A program made the position numbers and the translations under genes. Below, one piece after another: positions 1 to 8,271 of a stretch of 45,269 nt of DNA. The notes below the pieces were generated by a model that saw only the letters and a list, made by a program, of their open reading frames with translations, was not told where the DNA came from and did not search any database. The number at the start of each line of letters is the position of its first letter. Within the stretch, counting starts at the first letter, position 1. This stretch comes from Rhodospirillales bacterium 69-11 (GTDB lineage Bacteria > Pseudomonadota > Alphaproteobacteria > Acetobacterales > Acetobacteraceae): NCBI GenBank assembly GCA_001898425.1, contig MKTV01000069.1, positions 32,870 through 78,138 on the forward strand, given 5' to 3'.

Positions 1-1050
1 CGCAACGGCCAGCGGAACGGGGGGGATCGGGGACGCAGGCGGCACCCGCAAGGGCGCCACGCCGCCGTCGCAGGCGGGGTCGACCCAGGGGGCGATCGAC
101 GCCGCCTGCTCGAGCACGTCGCGGATGATCCGCTCCGTCCCGAGGTCGATCACCCGCCGCCACTTCGTCTTCTGCAGTTCGGCGTTCCGGTAGACGCGAT
201 AATAGCGCTCCCGCCCGCGATACGTGGTGCTGCTGCGGATGAAGCGTTCGGTCGCGTCCTGCCAGGAGAGGTCCGCGAAGGTGAACAGCGCCTGCGCATG
301 GCCCAGCGGATCGGCCAGCATGTCCTCATAGCGGAGCAGTCGCGCCCGCGCCTGCCCCCGCATCGCCGCCATCGCCGTCGCGTTCTTCACCACCCAGTCC
401 CACGCCAGCCGCTCGGCCAGCGGCGCGCGTTCGAGCCGGTCCGGGTCGAGCCCCATGGCCTGCGCAGCCGGCGCGGCGAGCCACCGCGGATCGAATCCCG
501 AGGTCCGCTCGAACCGCCCCTGCTCCAGTCCACGCAGGCGGGAGGCGATCTGCCCCCAGGGCTCGCGCAGGATCAGCATCACCCGGCTGGTCGGGATCGC
601 ATCGAGCACCAGGCCGACGCGTCCGAGCCCGGAGACGGACTTGATGAGCGGGCGCGTCCCGGGGTGCTGCAGGGGCTGGCCCAGATCCGGGATCTGCACG
701 CGGGACCGCTGCTCCCGGGGCAACAGGCGCTCGAGGGTGCGCAGGGCACGCACCGTGAGCGGGCGCGCCGCGCGGGTCCAGGCCGTGTCGTAGACCTTGG
801 GGAAGACGGGCGCGCTGCCCGCGGCCTTCACCGACCGGGTCTCCAGCAGGGCGGAGACATACGCGCGCATCTGCGCACGATGAGAGTCGTGCTCCTCCGG
901 GCGGCAGATCAGCGGCAACGCGCGGTTCGGCCGTGTGATATCGGGCTCGTGGCGGTAGAGAACGGCCGGATGACTGTCGAGTATCTTGGCCACCCACGTC
1001 GTACCCGAGCGTGGCGCGCCGAAGACGACAAGCAAATTATCAATTGTCAT
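1..1050 (-). CDS. Sulfotransferase family protein (partial, C-terminus beyond window)
   Basis: The reading frame opens with ATG at 1050 and stays open to base 1, giving at least 350 residues; the 3' end lies outside the window. Residues 9-19 read VFGAPRSGTTW, the 5'-phosphosulfate-binding loop of PAPS-dependent sulfotransferases. A second conserved segment, LILREPWGQIASRLR (about residues 160-175), matches the 3'-phosphate-binding region, and LLRYEDMLADP further on is also typical. Such enzymes move sulfate from PAPS to a hydroxyl of a glycan, lipid or small molecule; the substrate cannot be told here. An in-frame ATG just upstream is followed at once by TAG, so 1050 is the only sensible start. 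The start region (about 1030-1100) is AT-rich compared with its surroundings and could hold its own promoter. It is separated by 144 bp from the upstream gene on the same strand. Confidence 0.85.
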   Translation of the reverse strand, partial: MTIDNLLVVFGAPRSGTTWVAKILDSHPAVLYRHEPDITRPNRALPLICRPEEHDSHRAQMRAYVSALLETRSVKAAGSAPVFPKVYDTAWTRAARPLTVRALRTLERLLPREQRSRVQIPDLGQPLQHPGTRPLIKSVSGLGRVGLVLDAIPTSRVMLILREPWGQIASRLRGLEQGRFERTSGFDPRWLAAPAAQAMGLDPDRLERAPLAERLAWDWVVKNATAMAAMRGQARARLLRYEDMLADPLGHAQALFTFADLSWQDATERFIRSSTTYRGRERYYRVYRNAELQKTKWRRVIDLGTERIIRDVLEQAASIAPWVDPACDGGVAPLRVPPASPIPPVPLAVA

Positions 1051-1194
1051 TTTCTACATTACGTTTGCCTCGATACGTAGCCGAATAGCAAAAAGGACTG
1101 CGATGGCGAAACATCTCGTTGCCCGAGTCCTCCTCCTGGACGGCGCCTTCTCGACGTGGATCGCGCACGCCGCCGCTTTTCCGCAGCCGGCGGC

Positions 1195-3489
1195 CTACAT
1201 GGAGCGGTGCGCCACCCGCTCAGAACCACAACCGCTGGCCCGCATCGCCGCCCAGACGCGTCCGGGCGTCGCCGGACCGTCGAACGCCACCCCGATCGCG
1301 TCGGCCACCGCGTTGCCGATCGCGGGAAACACGCCGATCGTGGCGGCCTCCCCGCAGCCTTTCACGCCTAGCGGGTTCGTGGCGCAGGGGGTGCCGTCGA
1401 GCCGGATGTCGAACACCGGGAAGTCGTCCGCCCGTGGCATGGCGTAGTCCATGAACGAGGCGGCCACGGGCTGGCCGTTCGAATCGTAGCGTGCGGCTTC
1501 CAGCAGCGCCTGCCCGGCCCCTTGCGCCAGGGCTCCGTGCGCCTGGCCCAGCGCGATCATCGGGTTCACCACCACGCCGTAATCGTCCACCGCCACGTGC
1601 CGTACCAGCCGCGTGCGCCCGGTGTCGCGCTCCACCTCGACCTCGACGACGTGCGTGCCGGTGGGGAAGGTCATCGCCTCCCGCGTCCAGGCATGGTACG
1701 TGTCGAGCGGCGTGCCCGCGCGGCGTGCCTCGTCCGCGACGTCCAGCATCGCGACGGCGCGATCCGTGCCGGCGACCCGGAACATGCCATCGGCGAACAC
1801 CATGTCGGCCTCGGCCGCCTCCATCATGCGCGCGGCGACGACGCGGCCCTTCTCGACGATGGTCTCGGCCGCGCGGTGGATCGCCGTGCCGCCCATGTAG
1901 GTCGCCCGCGAACTGCCATGGCCGCCGCCGGCCGGGATGAGGTCGGTGTCGCCCTGGCGCAGCCGGATGGCGCCGTTCGGCACGCCGAGCCGATCGGCGA
2001 GGATCTGGGGGAAGGTCGTCTCGTGCCCCTGCCCGATCGTCTGCGTCCCGGTGATCAGGGAGACGGTGCCGTCGGCCTCGAAGCGGATCTCGACGTTCTC
2101 GTGCGGCGAACCGCCGGTGCCCTTGATGTGGCAGGCGAACCCGAGACCGCGCAGCCACCCGCGCGCCGCACTCTCTGCGCGCCGCGCCGCGAAGCCGGGC
2201 AGGTCCGCCGCCGCGAGCGCCGCGTCGAAATTGGCGCGGAAGCGGCCGCTGTCGACGGTGAACCCAAGCGCGTTGGTCATCGGCGCGGACGGCACCAGGT
2301 TGCGGCGCCGCAGCTCCGCGCGATCGAAGCCGCATTGCGCGGCGGCGGCGTCGATCAGCCGCTCGATGATCGTCACCGCCTCGCAGAAGCCCGGACCGCG
2401 CGTGACGCCGATCGGCGTGGTGTTGGTGAGCGCGGCGGCGACGCGCAGTTCGATCACCGGGATCGCGTACACGGACCCCTGCAGATGCACGTACTGGTTG
2501 GTCTGCACGGCGCCCGATCCGCCGGCCATCGCGGCCCCGAGGTTTGCGACGCTGTCCACCCGCAGGGCCAGGAAGCCGCCCTCCGCATCCAGCGCGAGCG
2601 CGGCGACCGCCGTGTGATCGCGGGCCTGGTGGTCGGACAGGAAGGTCTCGCTGCGGGTCGCCACCCATTTCACCGGCCGCCCCGTCCGGCGCGCCGCCCA
2701 CAGGATCAGCGCGTGTTCGGCGTAGCTGAAATTCTTCGCCCCGAACCCGCCGCCCACGTCCGGCGCCACGAAGCGGACGGCGGAAGGCGCCACGCCGAGG
2801 ACACGCGCCGTCACGTCGCGGTTGCCATGCAGGTTCTGGCTGGAGACGTGCAGCGTGTAGCGCCCGTCCGCATGGAGGCCGACGGCGCCCCGCGGCTCCA
2901 TCGGATTGGTCACGATCCGATGGTTGTGCACGCGCACGCGGACCACGTGGCGCGCCTGCGCGAAGGCGGCGGACGCATCGCCGACGCGCCAGTCGAAGCA
3001 GAGATTGCCCGGCACCTCCGCCGCGAGCTGCGGCGCATCCGGTGCGCGCGCCGCCTCGGCCGTGGTCACCGCCGGAAGCGGCTCGTACTCCACCCCGATC
3101 CGTTCGGCCGCATCCATCGCCTGCGCCCGCGTCTGCGCGACCACGAGGGCAACGGGCTCGCCGACCCAGCGCACCCGGTCATGCGCCAGCAGCGGCTGCG
3201 GGGCGACGGCGAAGGGTTCGCCGGTCTGCACGTTGGCGTCGACCGTGGGACGAAGCGGGGACAGGCCGTCGGTCGCTGCGTCCGCGGCGGTCAGCACCGC
3301 GAGCACCCCGGGCGCGGCGCGGGCAGCCGCCACGTCGAGCGCCCGGATCTCCGCATGGGCGTGGGGCGAGCGCAGGAACACGGCATGCACGACGCCATCG
3401 AAGCGGAGATCGTCCAGGTACGCGCCGCCCCCGGTCAGGAAGCGCGCATCCTCCCGCCGCTTCGGCGCGGCCCCGATTCCGTCCGGCAT
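1195..3489 (-). CDS. Xanthine dehydrogenase/CO dehydrogenase-type molybdopterin-binding large subunit
   Basis: This 764-residue protein has the usual length and order of a molybdenum hydroxylase large subunit. It has an a/b hammerhead domain at the N-terminus (EDARFLTGGGAYLDD, then VRWVGEPVALVVA), followed by the molybdopterin-binding domain with DVGGGFGAKN and TQTIGQGHETTFPQ. The C-terminal GVKGCGEAATIG holds the catalytic glutamate (E714). The active-site loop reads VTRGPGFCEA, nearest to the aldehyde oxidase/form-II type and without the form-I CoxL Cys motif. A good ribosome site (GGGAGGGG) precedes the ATG at 3489. The family oxidises aldehydes, purines or related heterocycles and normally works with separate FAD and 2Fe-2S subunits. 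Neither is next to it, so its electron-transfer partners are probably encoded elsewhere. It lies 47 bp downstream of a solute-binding protein gene on the same strand. The substrate is unknown. Confidence 0.9.
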   Translation of the reverse strand: MPDGIGAAPKRREDARFLTGGGAYLDDLRFDGVVHAVFLRSPHAHAEIRALDVAAARAAPGVLAVLTAADAATDGLSPLRPTVDANVQTGEPFAVAPQPLLAHDRVRWVGEPVALVVAQTRAQAMDAAERIGVEYEPLPAVTTAEAARAPDAPQLAAEVPGNLCFDWRVGDASAAFAQARHVVRVRVHNHRIVTNPMEPRGAVGLHADGRYTLHVSSQNLHGNRDVTARVLGVAPSAVRFVAPDVGGGFGAKNFSYAEHALILWAARRTGRPVKWVATRSETFLSDHQARDHTAVAALALDAEGGFLALRVDSVANLGAAMAGGSGAVQTNQYVHLQGSVYAIPVIELRVAAALTNTTPIGVTRGPGFCEAVTIIERLIDAAAAQCGFDRAELRRRNLVPSAPMTNALGFTVDSGRFRANFDAALAAADLPGFAARRAESAARGWLRGLGFACHIKGTGGSPHENVEIRFEADGTVSLITGTQTIGQGHETTFPQILADRLGVPNGAIRLRQGDTDLIPAGGGHGSSRATYMGGTAIHRAAETIVEKGRVVAARMMEAAEADMVFADGMFRVAGTDRAVAMLDVADEARRAGTPLDTYHAWTREAMTFPTGTHVVEVEVERDTGRTRLVRHVAVDDYGVVVNPMIALGQAHGALAQGAGQALLEAARYDSNGQPVAASFMDYAMPRADDFPVFDIRLDGTPCATNPLGVKGCGEAATIGVFPAIGNAVADAIGVAFDGPATPGRVWAAMRASGCGSERVAHRSM

Positions 3490-3536
3490 GGCAGTCCCCT
3501 CCCGTCTTTGCGACGGAGGCTAGCATGCAACGGCGA

Positions 3537-5126
3537 TCAGGCGAGGCGCAGGTTCCAGAACAGGGAATAGCCGCCCAGCACCTCGGTCACCCGCTTGCGA
3601 TAGGCGGTGGCCGGCTTGATCTGGCCCAGCGGAATGTAGGGAACGTCGACCCAGACCTGGCGCTGCATGTCGGCGGCGAGGCTCCGCTGCATGGCGGGAT
3701 CGGTGGCGGCGAGCCACTCGGCCCGCAGCGCCTCGAGCTTCGGGCTGGTGGGCCAGCCGCGGGACGCCGACCGTCCGTTGCCGCGCAGCGAGACGTGCAC
3801 CGCCGGATCGATCTGATCAAGGCCGGACCAGTAGGTGTGGAACGCGCTCCAGCCGCCCTGCTCGACCGGTTCGGTCTTGGCGAGCCGCTGCAGCACGGTG
3901 CCCCAGTCGGCGTATTGCGCATCGACGTTGAGACCGGCGCGGCTCAGCATGTCGGCGCCCACATCGCCCAGCGCCTTCAGCGTCGGGAAATCGGACGGCA
4001 CCATCACCACGACGCGCTCGCCCTTGTAGCCGGACTCGGCCACCGCGCGCTTGACCGCCGCAAGGTCGCGCGGCCCGGTCAGCACCGAGAGCCCCGCATC
4101 CGTGGCGAGCGGCGTACCGGGCGGGAAGACGCCCGCCGGCACGGTCCAGTTCGCGGCATCGTCGCCGCCGACCGCGGTCATGTAGTCCATCTGGCTGACC
4201 GCGCCGAGGATGGCCCGTCGCAGCGCCGGGTTGTCGAACGGCGGCTGGAGGTGATTGAAGCGCAGCAGCGCCATGTAGCCCAGCGGATCAGGCTGGACGA
4301 CCGCGATGTCCCGGCTGCGGCGCAGCACCGGCAGCAGGTCGAAGGTCGGCGCCTCCCACCAGTCGACCTCCCCCGCCTGCAATGCGGCGGCCGCGGTGGC
4401 GGCATCGGGCAGCACGGTCCATTCCACGCGATCGACGAAGACGCGCTTCGGCCCGGCGGTGAAGCTGGGCGTGCCGTCCGATCGTGGAACGTAGCCGTCG
4501 AAGCGTTCATAGACGACGCGGGCGCCCGGGATCCGCTCGTCCGCCTTGAACCGGAACGGGCCGCTGCCGACCATCTCCGTCACCTGCTTGAACGGATCGG
4601 TCGTCGCCAGCCGTTCCGGCATGATCGCGCAGACATTCGAGCCCGCTTTTCCCAGTGCCGCCGGAAGCAGGGGGAACGGTCGTTTCAGCCGGAACGTGAT
4701 GGTGCGATCGTCGGGTGCCGCCAGTTCGTCGGTGACGGCGAGCAGCGTCTGGCCGAAGCTGTCGCGCGCGCCCCAGCGGCGGATCGAGGCGACGCAGTCG
4801 CGCGCCAGCACCGGCGTGCCGTCGTGGAAGCGCAGCCCCTCTCGCAGGGTCAGCCGCCAGACACGGTCATCGGAGTCGACGACGTGCCCCGCCAGCATCT
4901 GCGGCACCGCGCGATACTGCGCGTCCGTACCATACAGCGTGTCGAACAGCATCATCGCGTGGTTGCGCGTGACGTACGCCGCGGTCCAGATCGGGTCGAG
5001 AACGCCCAGATCCGATTGCGGGATGAAGCGCAGAATGCGCGCCGCATCGGCGCGGGCGAGACGCGGTGCGGCGAGCGTTGCCGCCGCTGCGCCAAAAAGG
5101 CCGCGGCGGGAGAGTGAGACAGGCAT
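3537..5126 (-). CDS. ABC transporter substrate-binding protein, family 5 (SBP_bac_5), Tat-type signal
   Basis: The protein has 529 residues from ATG 5126, preceded by CGGAG. It starts with a twin-arginine-like leader (SRRGLFGAAAATLAAPRLARA), so it is probably exported to the periplasm. The mature part reads like a family-5 (dipeptide/opine/nickel-type) extracellular binding protein: VWRLTLREGLRFHDGTPV near residue 90, VGSGPFRF, and a C-terminal YIPLGQIKPATAYRKRV. These proteins capture peptides, opines or other cationic compounds for an ABC importer. No permease or ATPase gene lies beside it, so it either serves a transporter encoded elsewhere or an operon-external partner. It sits between the aminotransferase gene (87 bp upstream) and the molybdopterin oxidase (47 bp downstream), suggesting a role in supplying substrate to this catabolic group. 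That role is an inference. Confidence 0.88.
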   Translation of the reverse strand: MPVSLSRRGLFGAAAATLAAPRLARADAARILRFIPQSDLGVLDPIWTAAYVTRNHAMMLFDTLYGTDAQYRAVPQMLAGHVVDSDDRVWRLTLREGLRFHDGTPVLARDCVASIRRWGARDSFGQTLLAVTDELAAPDDRTITFRLKRPFPLLPAALGKAGSNVCAIMPERLATTDPFKQVTEMVGSGPFRFKADERIPGARVVYERFDGYVPRSDGTPSFTAGPKRVFVDRVEWTVLPDAATAAAALQAGEVDWWEAPTFDLLPVLRRSRDIAVVQPDPLGYMALLRFNHLQPPFDNPALRRAILGAVSQMDYMTAVGGDDAANWTVPAGVFPPGTPLATDAGLSVLTGPRDLAAVKRAVAESGYKGERVVVMVPSDFPTLKALGDVGADMLSRAGLNVDAQYADWGTVLQRLAKTEPVEQGGWSAFHTYWSGLDQIDPAVHVSLRGNGRSASRGWPTSPKLEALRAEWLAATDPAMQRSLAADMQRQVWVDVPYIPLGQIKPATAYRKRVTEVLGGYSLFWNLRLA

Positions 5127-5213
5127 GGTCGGGCTCCGCTGATCGTTTCGGCGCGGGGCCGCTCCCTCCCGGATGAGCTGATCGGGGGCGTCGAACACCC
5201 CCGCTCGCGCGGC

Positions 5214-6614
5214 TTATTCGGCGGCCGCTTTCATCCCAATCAGGCCCTTCTCCTCCGCGTGCGCGAGGCCCTCGTCCAGCGCCGCTGCCAGCGCGTCGAA
5301 CAGGGTATCGACCTCGTCCTTCTGGATGATCAGCGGCGGCGAGAAGTAGACCGCCTCGGGGCTCGCCCGCAGCAGCACGCCGTGGCGCTGCGCGGCGGCC
5401 TGAACTACCGGCCCGACGCCGTCCGCGGCGGTGAAGGAGGTGCGGCGCGCCTTGTCCTTCACCAGTTGCAGCGCACCCAGCAGGCCGACGCCGCGCGCCT
5501 CACCCACGATCGGGTGGGAGGTGAAGCGGCGCAGCCGCTCCTGGAAATAGGGCGCGATCTTGCCGACCATGCCGACGAGATCGCGTTCCTCGTAGATCTT
5601 CAGCGTCTCCAGCGCGACCGCCGCCGCCACCGGATGGCCGGCATAGGTCACGCCATGGCCGAAATTGCCCAGCTTGCGGCTTTGCGCTTCCATCGCGTCG
5701 GCGATCTTCTCGCTGACGATCGTGGCGGAGATCGGCATGTAGGACGCGGACAGCGCCTTCGCGACCGTCATGATGTCGGGCGTGATGCCGAACGTGTCGC
5801 AGCCGAACATCTTGCCGGTACGGCCGAAGCCGCAGATCACCTCGTCGGCGATGAACAGGATGTCGTAGCGGCGCAGCACCTCCTGCACCTTCGCAAAATA
5901 GCCTTGCGGCGGCACGATGACGCCGCCGCCGCCGTTCACCGGCTCCGCGATGAACGCGCCGATCGTCTCGGGCCCTTCCCGCAGGATCAGCCGCTCCAGG
6001 TTGCCGACGATGCGGTCGACGAACGCCTCCTCGCTTTCCCCGTCCTGGCCGAAGATGTAGTGGCTGGGCGCATCGGTGCGCAGCACGCCGCCCAGCGGCA
6101 GGTCCCAGTCCATGTGGTTGATCGGCTGCGCGGTCATCGAGGCGGCATAGGCGGTGACGCCGTGATAGGCGCGCTCGCGGGCGATGATCTTCTTCTTGCG
6201 CGGCTTGCCGATCGCGTTGTGGTAGTACCAGACGAGCTTCGCCGCCTGGTCGTTCGCCTCGGACCCCGAATTGGCGAACAGCACCTTGCTCAGGCCCTTG
6301 GGCACGATCTTCAGCAGCCGGTCGGCGAGCTCGATCACCGGCTCGTTCGAGCGGCCGCCGAAGATCTGGTAGAACGGCAGTTGCTGCATCTGGCGATGCG
6401 CCGCCTCGACCAGCCGCTTTTCGGAAAAACCGAGGGAGGCCGACCACAGTCCGGCCATCGCCTCGAGATAGCGCGTGCCGTCCTCGGTGACGATGAAGCA
6501 CCCGTCCCCCCCCTTCACCACCAGCGGGCCCTGCGTCTTGTGGGCCGAGAGGTTCGTGTAGGGATGGATCAGGCTGTCGATGTCGCGTTGCGCGAGGTCG
6601 TTGGCGGCGGGCAT
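5214..6614 (-). CDS. Class-III (omega) aminotransferase, diamine/putrescine-type
   Basis: This 466-residue PLP enzyme shows all class-III marks: NSGSEAND (residues 115-122), AYHG near 149-152, the PLP-ring aspartate in ADEVICGFGRTG (D257) and the Schiff-base lysine in VAKALS (K286). The N-terminal pattern HPYTNLSAHKTQGP is typical of omega-aminotransferases acting on diamines, beta-alanine or amino sugars with pyruvate. Its ribosome site overlaps the stop codon of the upstream amidohydrolase (TAAGGAACACGCCATG), leaving only 10 bp between the genes and strongly suggesting translational coupling. Because the upstream enzyme is acetylpolyamine amidohydrolase-like, the reasonable reading is that it deaminates the released diamine to an aminoaldehyde (SpuC-like role). 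The exact substrate is inferred from context. It is clearly paralogous to the aminotransferase at 8272-9648. Confidence 0.9.
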   Translation of the reverse strand: MPAANDLAQRDIDSLIHPYTNLSAHKTQGPLVVKGGDGCFIVTEDGTRYLEAMAGLWSASLGFSEKRLVEAAHRQMQQLPFYQIFGGRSNEPVIELADRLLKIVPKGLSKVLFANSGSEANDQAAKLVWYYHNAIGKPRKKKIIARERAYHGVTAYAASMTAQPINHMDWDLPLGGVLRTDAPSHYIFGQDGESEEAFVDRIVGNLERLILREGPETIGAFIAEPVNGGGGVIVPPQGYFAKVQEVLRRYDILFIADEVICGFGRTGKMFGCDTFGITPDIMTVAKALSASYMPISATIVSEKIADAMEAQSRKLGNFGHGVTYAGHPVAAAVALETLKIYEERDLVGMVGKIAPYFQERLRRFTSHPIVGEARGVGLLGALQLVKDKARRTSFTAADGVGPVVQAAAQRHGVLLRASPEAVYFSPPLIIQKDEVDTLFDALAAALDEGLAHAEEKGLIGMKAAAE

Positions 6615-6624
6615 GGCGTGTTCC

Positions 6625-7644
6625 TTATCGTGCGCCGAGACCGGCGAGGAAGGCGGTGAGGTTGGCGGGCAGTCGGTCGACCAGGTAGCCGCCCTCCTGC
6701 ACCAGCAGGATCGGCAGGCCGATTCCGGCGAGCGCGGCGCCGATCGCTCTGAATCCCTCGCTGCTGGCAGCAAGGTTGGCCGTCGGGTCGCCCTCGTGCG
6801 CATCGAAGCCGAGGGAGATGACCAGCGCCGCCGGCCGGCGCGCGACGATGGCCTCGAGGCCGTGTTGCACGGCACCGACGAACCCGTCGTCGCGGGTGCC
6901 GGGCGGCAGGGGCAGGTTGAGATTGGCGCCGAGGCCGCGGCCGGTGCCGGTCTCGTCCGCATAACCTGCGTAGAACGGATAAAGCGTCGCGGGATCGCCG
7001 TGGATGGAGACGTAGTGCACGTCGTCACGGGCGTAGAAGATCTGCTGCGTCCCGTTGCCGTGGTGCACGTCGAAGTCGAGGATCGCGACCGGTCCGGTGC
7101 CGCCGTCGAGCAGGCGCTGCGCCGCGATCGCCGCATTGTTCAGGTAGCAGAAGCCACCGGCGAGATCCGTGCAGGCGTGGTGCCCAGGCGGGCGGCACAG
7201 CGCGTAGGCGAGCCGTTCTCCACGCAGGATCAGGTCCGCGCCGTCCACGGCCGCCTGCGCCGAATCATAGGCGGCCTGCCACGTCGCCGCGAGCAGCGGC
7301 GCGGACAGGGTCGCGAGGTAATAGCCCGCCTGCCCCACCGCACTGCGCGGCAGGCGATCGAGATGGCGCACCGCGAAGGCGCCCGGCCGCAGTGCGGATC
7401 CGGCGCCCCCTTCCTGCTGCCATTGCGCGAACCCGTCGCGCAGGAAGCGCACGTAGCCTGCCTCGTGCACGCGGGTGATCGGATCGAGCCCGTGATCGCC
7501 ATGCGGCCTGAGCGCATGACCGGCAGCGCGAACGGTCTGCAGCAAGGCATCCGCCCGAGCGGGGACTTCCCAATACCGGCGGCCCTCGATCGGGGCCCGG
7601 GCCTCGGGATCATGCGCCGCGTGATCCGTCGTGACGACGATCAT
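6625..7644 (-). CDS. Acetylpolyamine amidohydrolase-like deacetylase (histone deacetylase superfamily)
   Basis: This 339-residue protein belongs to the arginase/deacetylase fold. The tandem histidines sit in RPPGHH (H155/H156), the zinc ligands in DFDVHHGNG (D192, H194) and GFDAHEGD (D281), and the transition-state tyrosine in EGGY (Y320). These positions lie a constant three residues from the numbers I remember for the Mycoplana ramosa acetylpolyamine amidohydrolase (H158/H159, D195, H197, D284, Y323). The N-terminus (TTDHAAHDPEARAP and WEVPARADALLQTV) also resembles that subfamily rather than acetoin-utilisation or histone deacetylases. It probably removes acetyl groups from N-acetylputrescine, acetylcadaverine or related amines in the cytoplasm. 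It is the first gene of a coupled pair with the aminotransferase downstream, and ATG 7644 lies 164 bp from the next gene upstream. Confidence 0.87.
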   Translation of the reverse strand: MIVVTTDHAAHDPEARAPIEGRRYWEVPARADALLQTVRAAGHALRPHGDHGLDPITRVHEAGYVRFLRDGFAQWQQEGGAGSALRPGAFAVRHLDRLPRSAVGQAGYYLATLSAPLLAATWQAAYDSAQAAVDGADLILRGERLAYALCRPPGHHACTDLAGGFCYLNNAAIAAQRLLDGGTGPVAILDFDVHHGNGTQQIFYARDDVHYVSIHGDPATLYPFYAGYADETGTGRGLGANLNLPLPPGTRDDGFVGAVQHGLEAIVARRPAALVISLGFDAHEGDPTANLAASSEGFRAIGAALAGIGLPILLVQEGGYLVDRLPANLTAFLAGLGAR

Positions 7645-7808
7645 GCGGCACCCGAGGCGTCATTCCCGCGGTTTCCTGATCGCTGCATCGGCGCACTCCC
7701 CGCTCGCTCGAGCGATCGTGCATGCGATGCTGCAATGCGGCAAGGGGCGGCACCGCATGGCGATGCCGCCTTTGCCGCCCGCGCGCACGGGTTCGTCCCG
7801 CTGCGCGG

Positions 7809-8105
7809 CTACTCCCAGTGCGCGGGATGCCAGACCCAGCGGCCCTGTCCCGGCGCCCAGACCCAGCGCCCTTCCACCCAGACCCGGTAATGCGGCCGAC
7901 GCTGCACGTAGTGGCCCTGGACCCAGACATAGGTCGCGCCGTTCCAGTGCCAGTGGCCGGGTTCCCACACCATCGCGCCGGGCGGCGGCGGCGGCACGCG
8001 CTCGTAGCGTGGCGGCGGAACCGGTCCATAAGGCGGTGGAGGCTGCGCCTGGGCGGACCCGAGGGCGAGAGCCAACACGGACGCGGCGATCACGAGCCAA
8101 CGCAT
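7809..8105 (-). CDS. Small secreted YXWGXW-repeat-like protein
   Basis: This 98-residue protein has a signal peptide (MRWLVIAASVLALALGSAQA), then a proline-rich linker (residues 22-43), then an aromatic C-terminal half rich in Trp, His and Gly. Short related blocks recur there: WEPGHWHWNG, YVWVQGHYVQR, YRVWVEGRWVW and GRWVWHPAHW. This layout matches the secreted YXWGXW-repeat proteins seen in many proteobacteria, whose function is not established; an envelope or surface role is likely. ATG 8105 is the first start compatible with the signal peptide. It is on the same strand as its neighbours but separated by about 165 bp on both sides, so it is probably transcribed on its own. Confidence 0.75.
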   Translation of the reverse strand: MRWLVIAASVLALALGSAQAQPPPPYGPVPPPRYERVPPPPPGAMVWEPGHWHWNGATYVWVQGHYVQRRPHYRVWVEGRWVWAPGQGRWVWHPAHWE

Positions 8106-8197
8106 CGATGCACTCCACTGAAATCGGCAGCGCGCCAGGGTAACACGGCGCCCCGTGACCGCATGCTACGGATCGTAACGGCCGACGCGCAGGAGCC

Positions 8198-8230
8198 ATG
8201 CCGGAACGGCGCGGGCAGCCGGTCCGGCAT
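8198..8230. terminator. Possible hairpin downstream of second aminotransferase
   Basis: ATGCCGGA (8198-8205) and TCCGGCAT (8223-8230) form a perfect 8-bp stem with a 17-nt loop in the gap between the aminotransferase stop and the small secreted protein. There is no T-run, so termination is only a possibility. Confidence 0.3.
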
Positions 8231-8271
8231 GGTCTTCGGCGGGGGCGAAGCGGGACGGCGAGCGGCGCGCC

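Noticed and set aside
1522-3570. Long plus-strand open frame (682 aa) opposite the molybdopterin oxidase
   Set aside because: It is an antisense shadow of a GC-rich gene; Arg/His/Gly-rich with no domain, while the minus strand carries a full-length recognisable enzyme.
6625-7644. Histone deacetylase or acetoin-utilisation (AcuC) enzyme
   Set aside because: The N-terminus and the spacing of all active-site residues fit acetylpolyamine amidohydrolase better.
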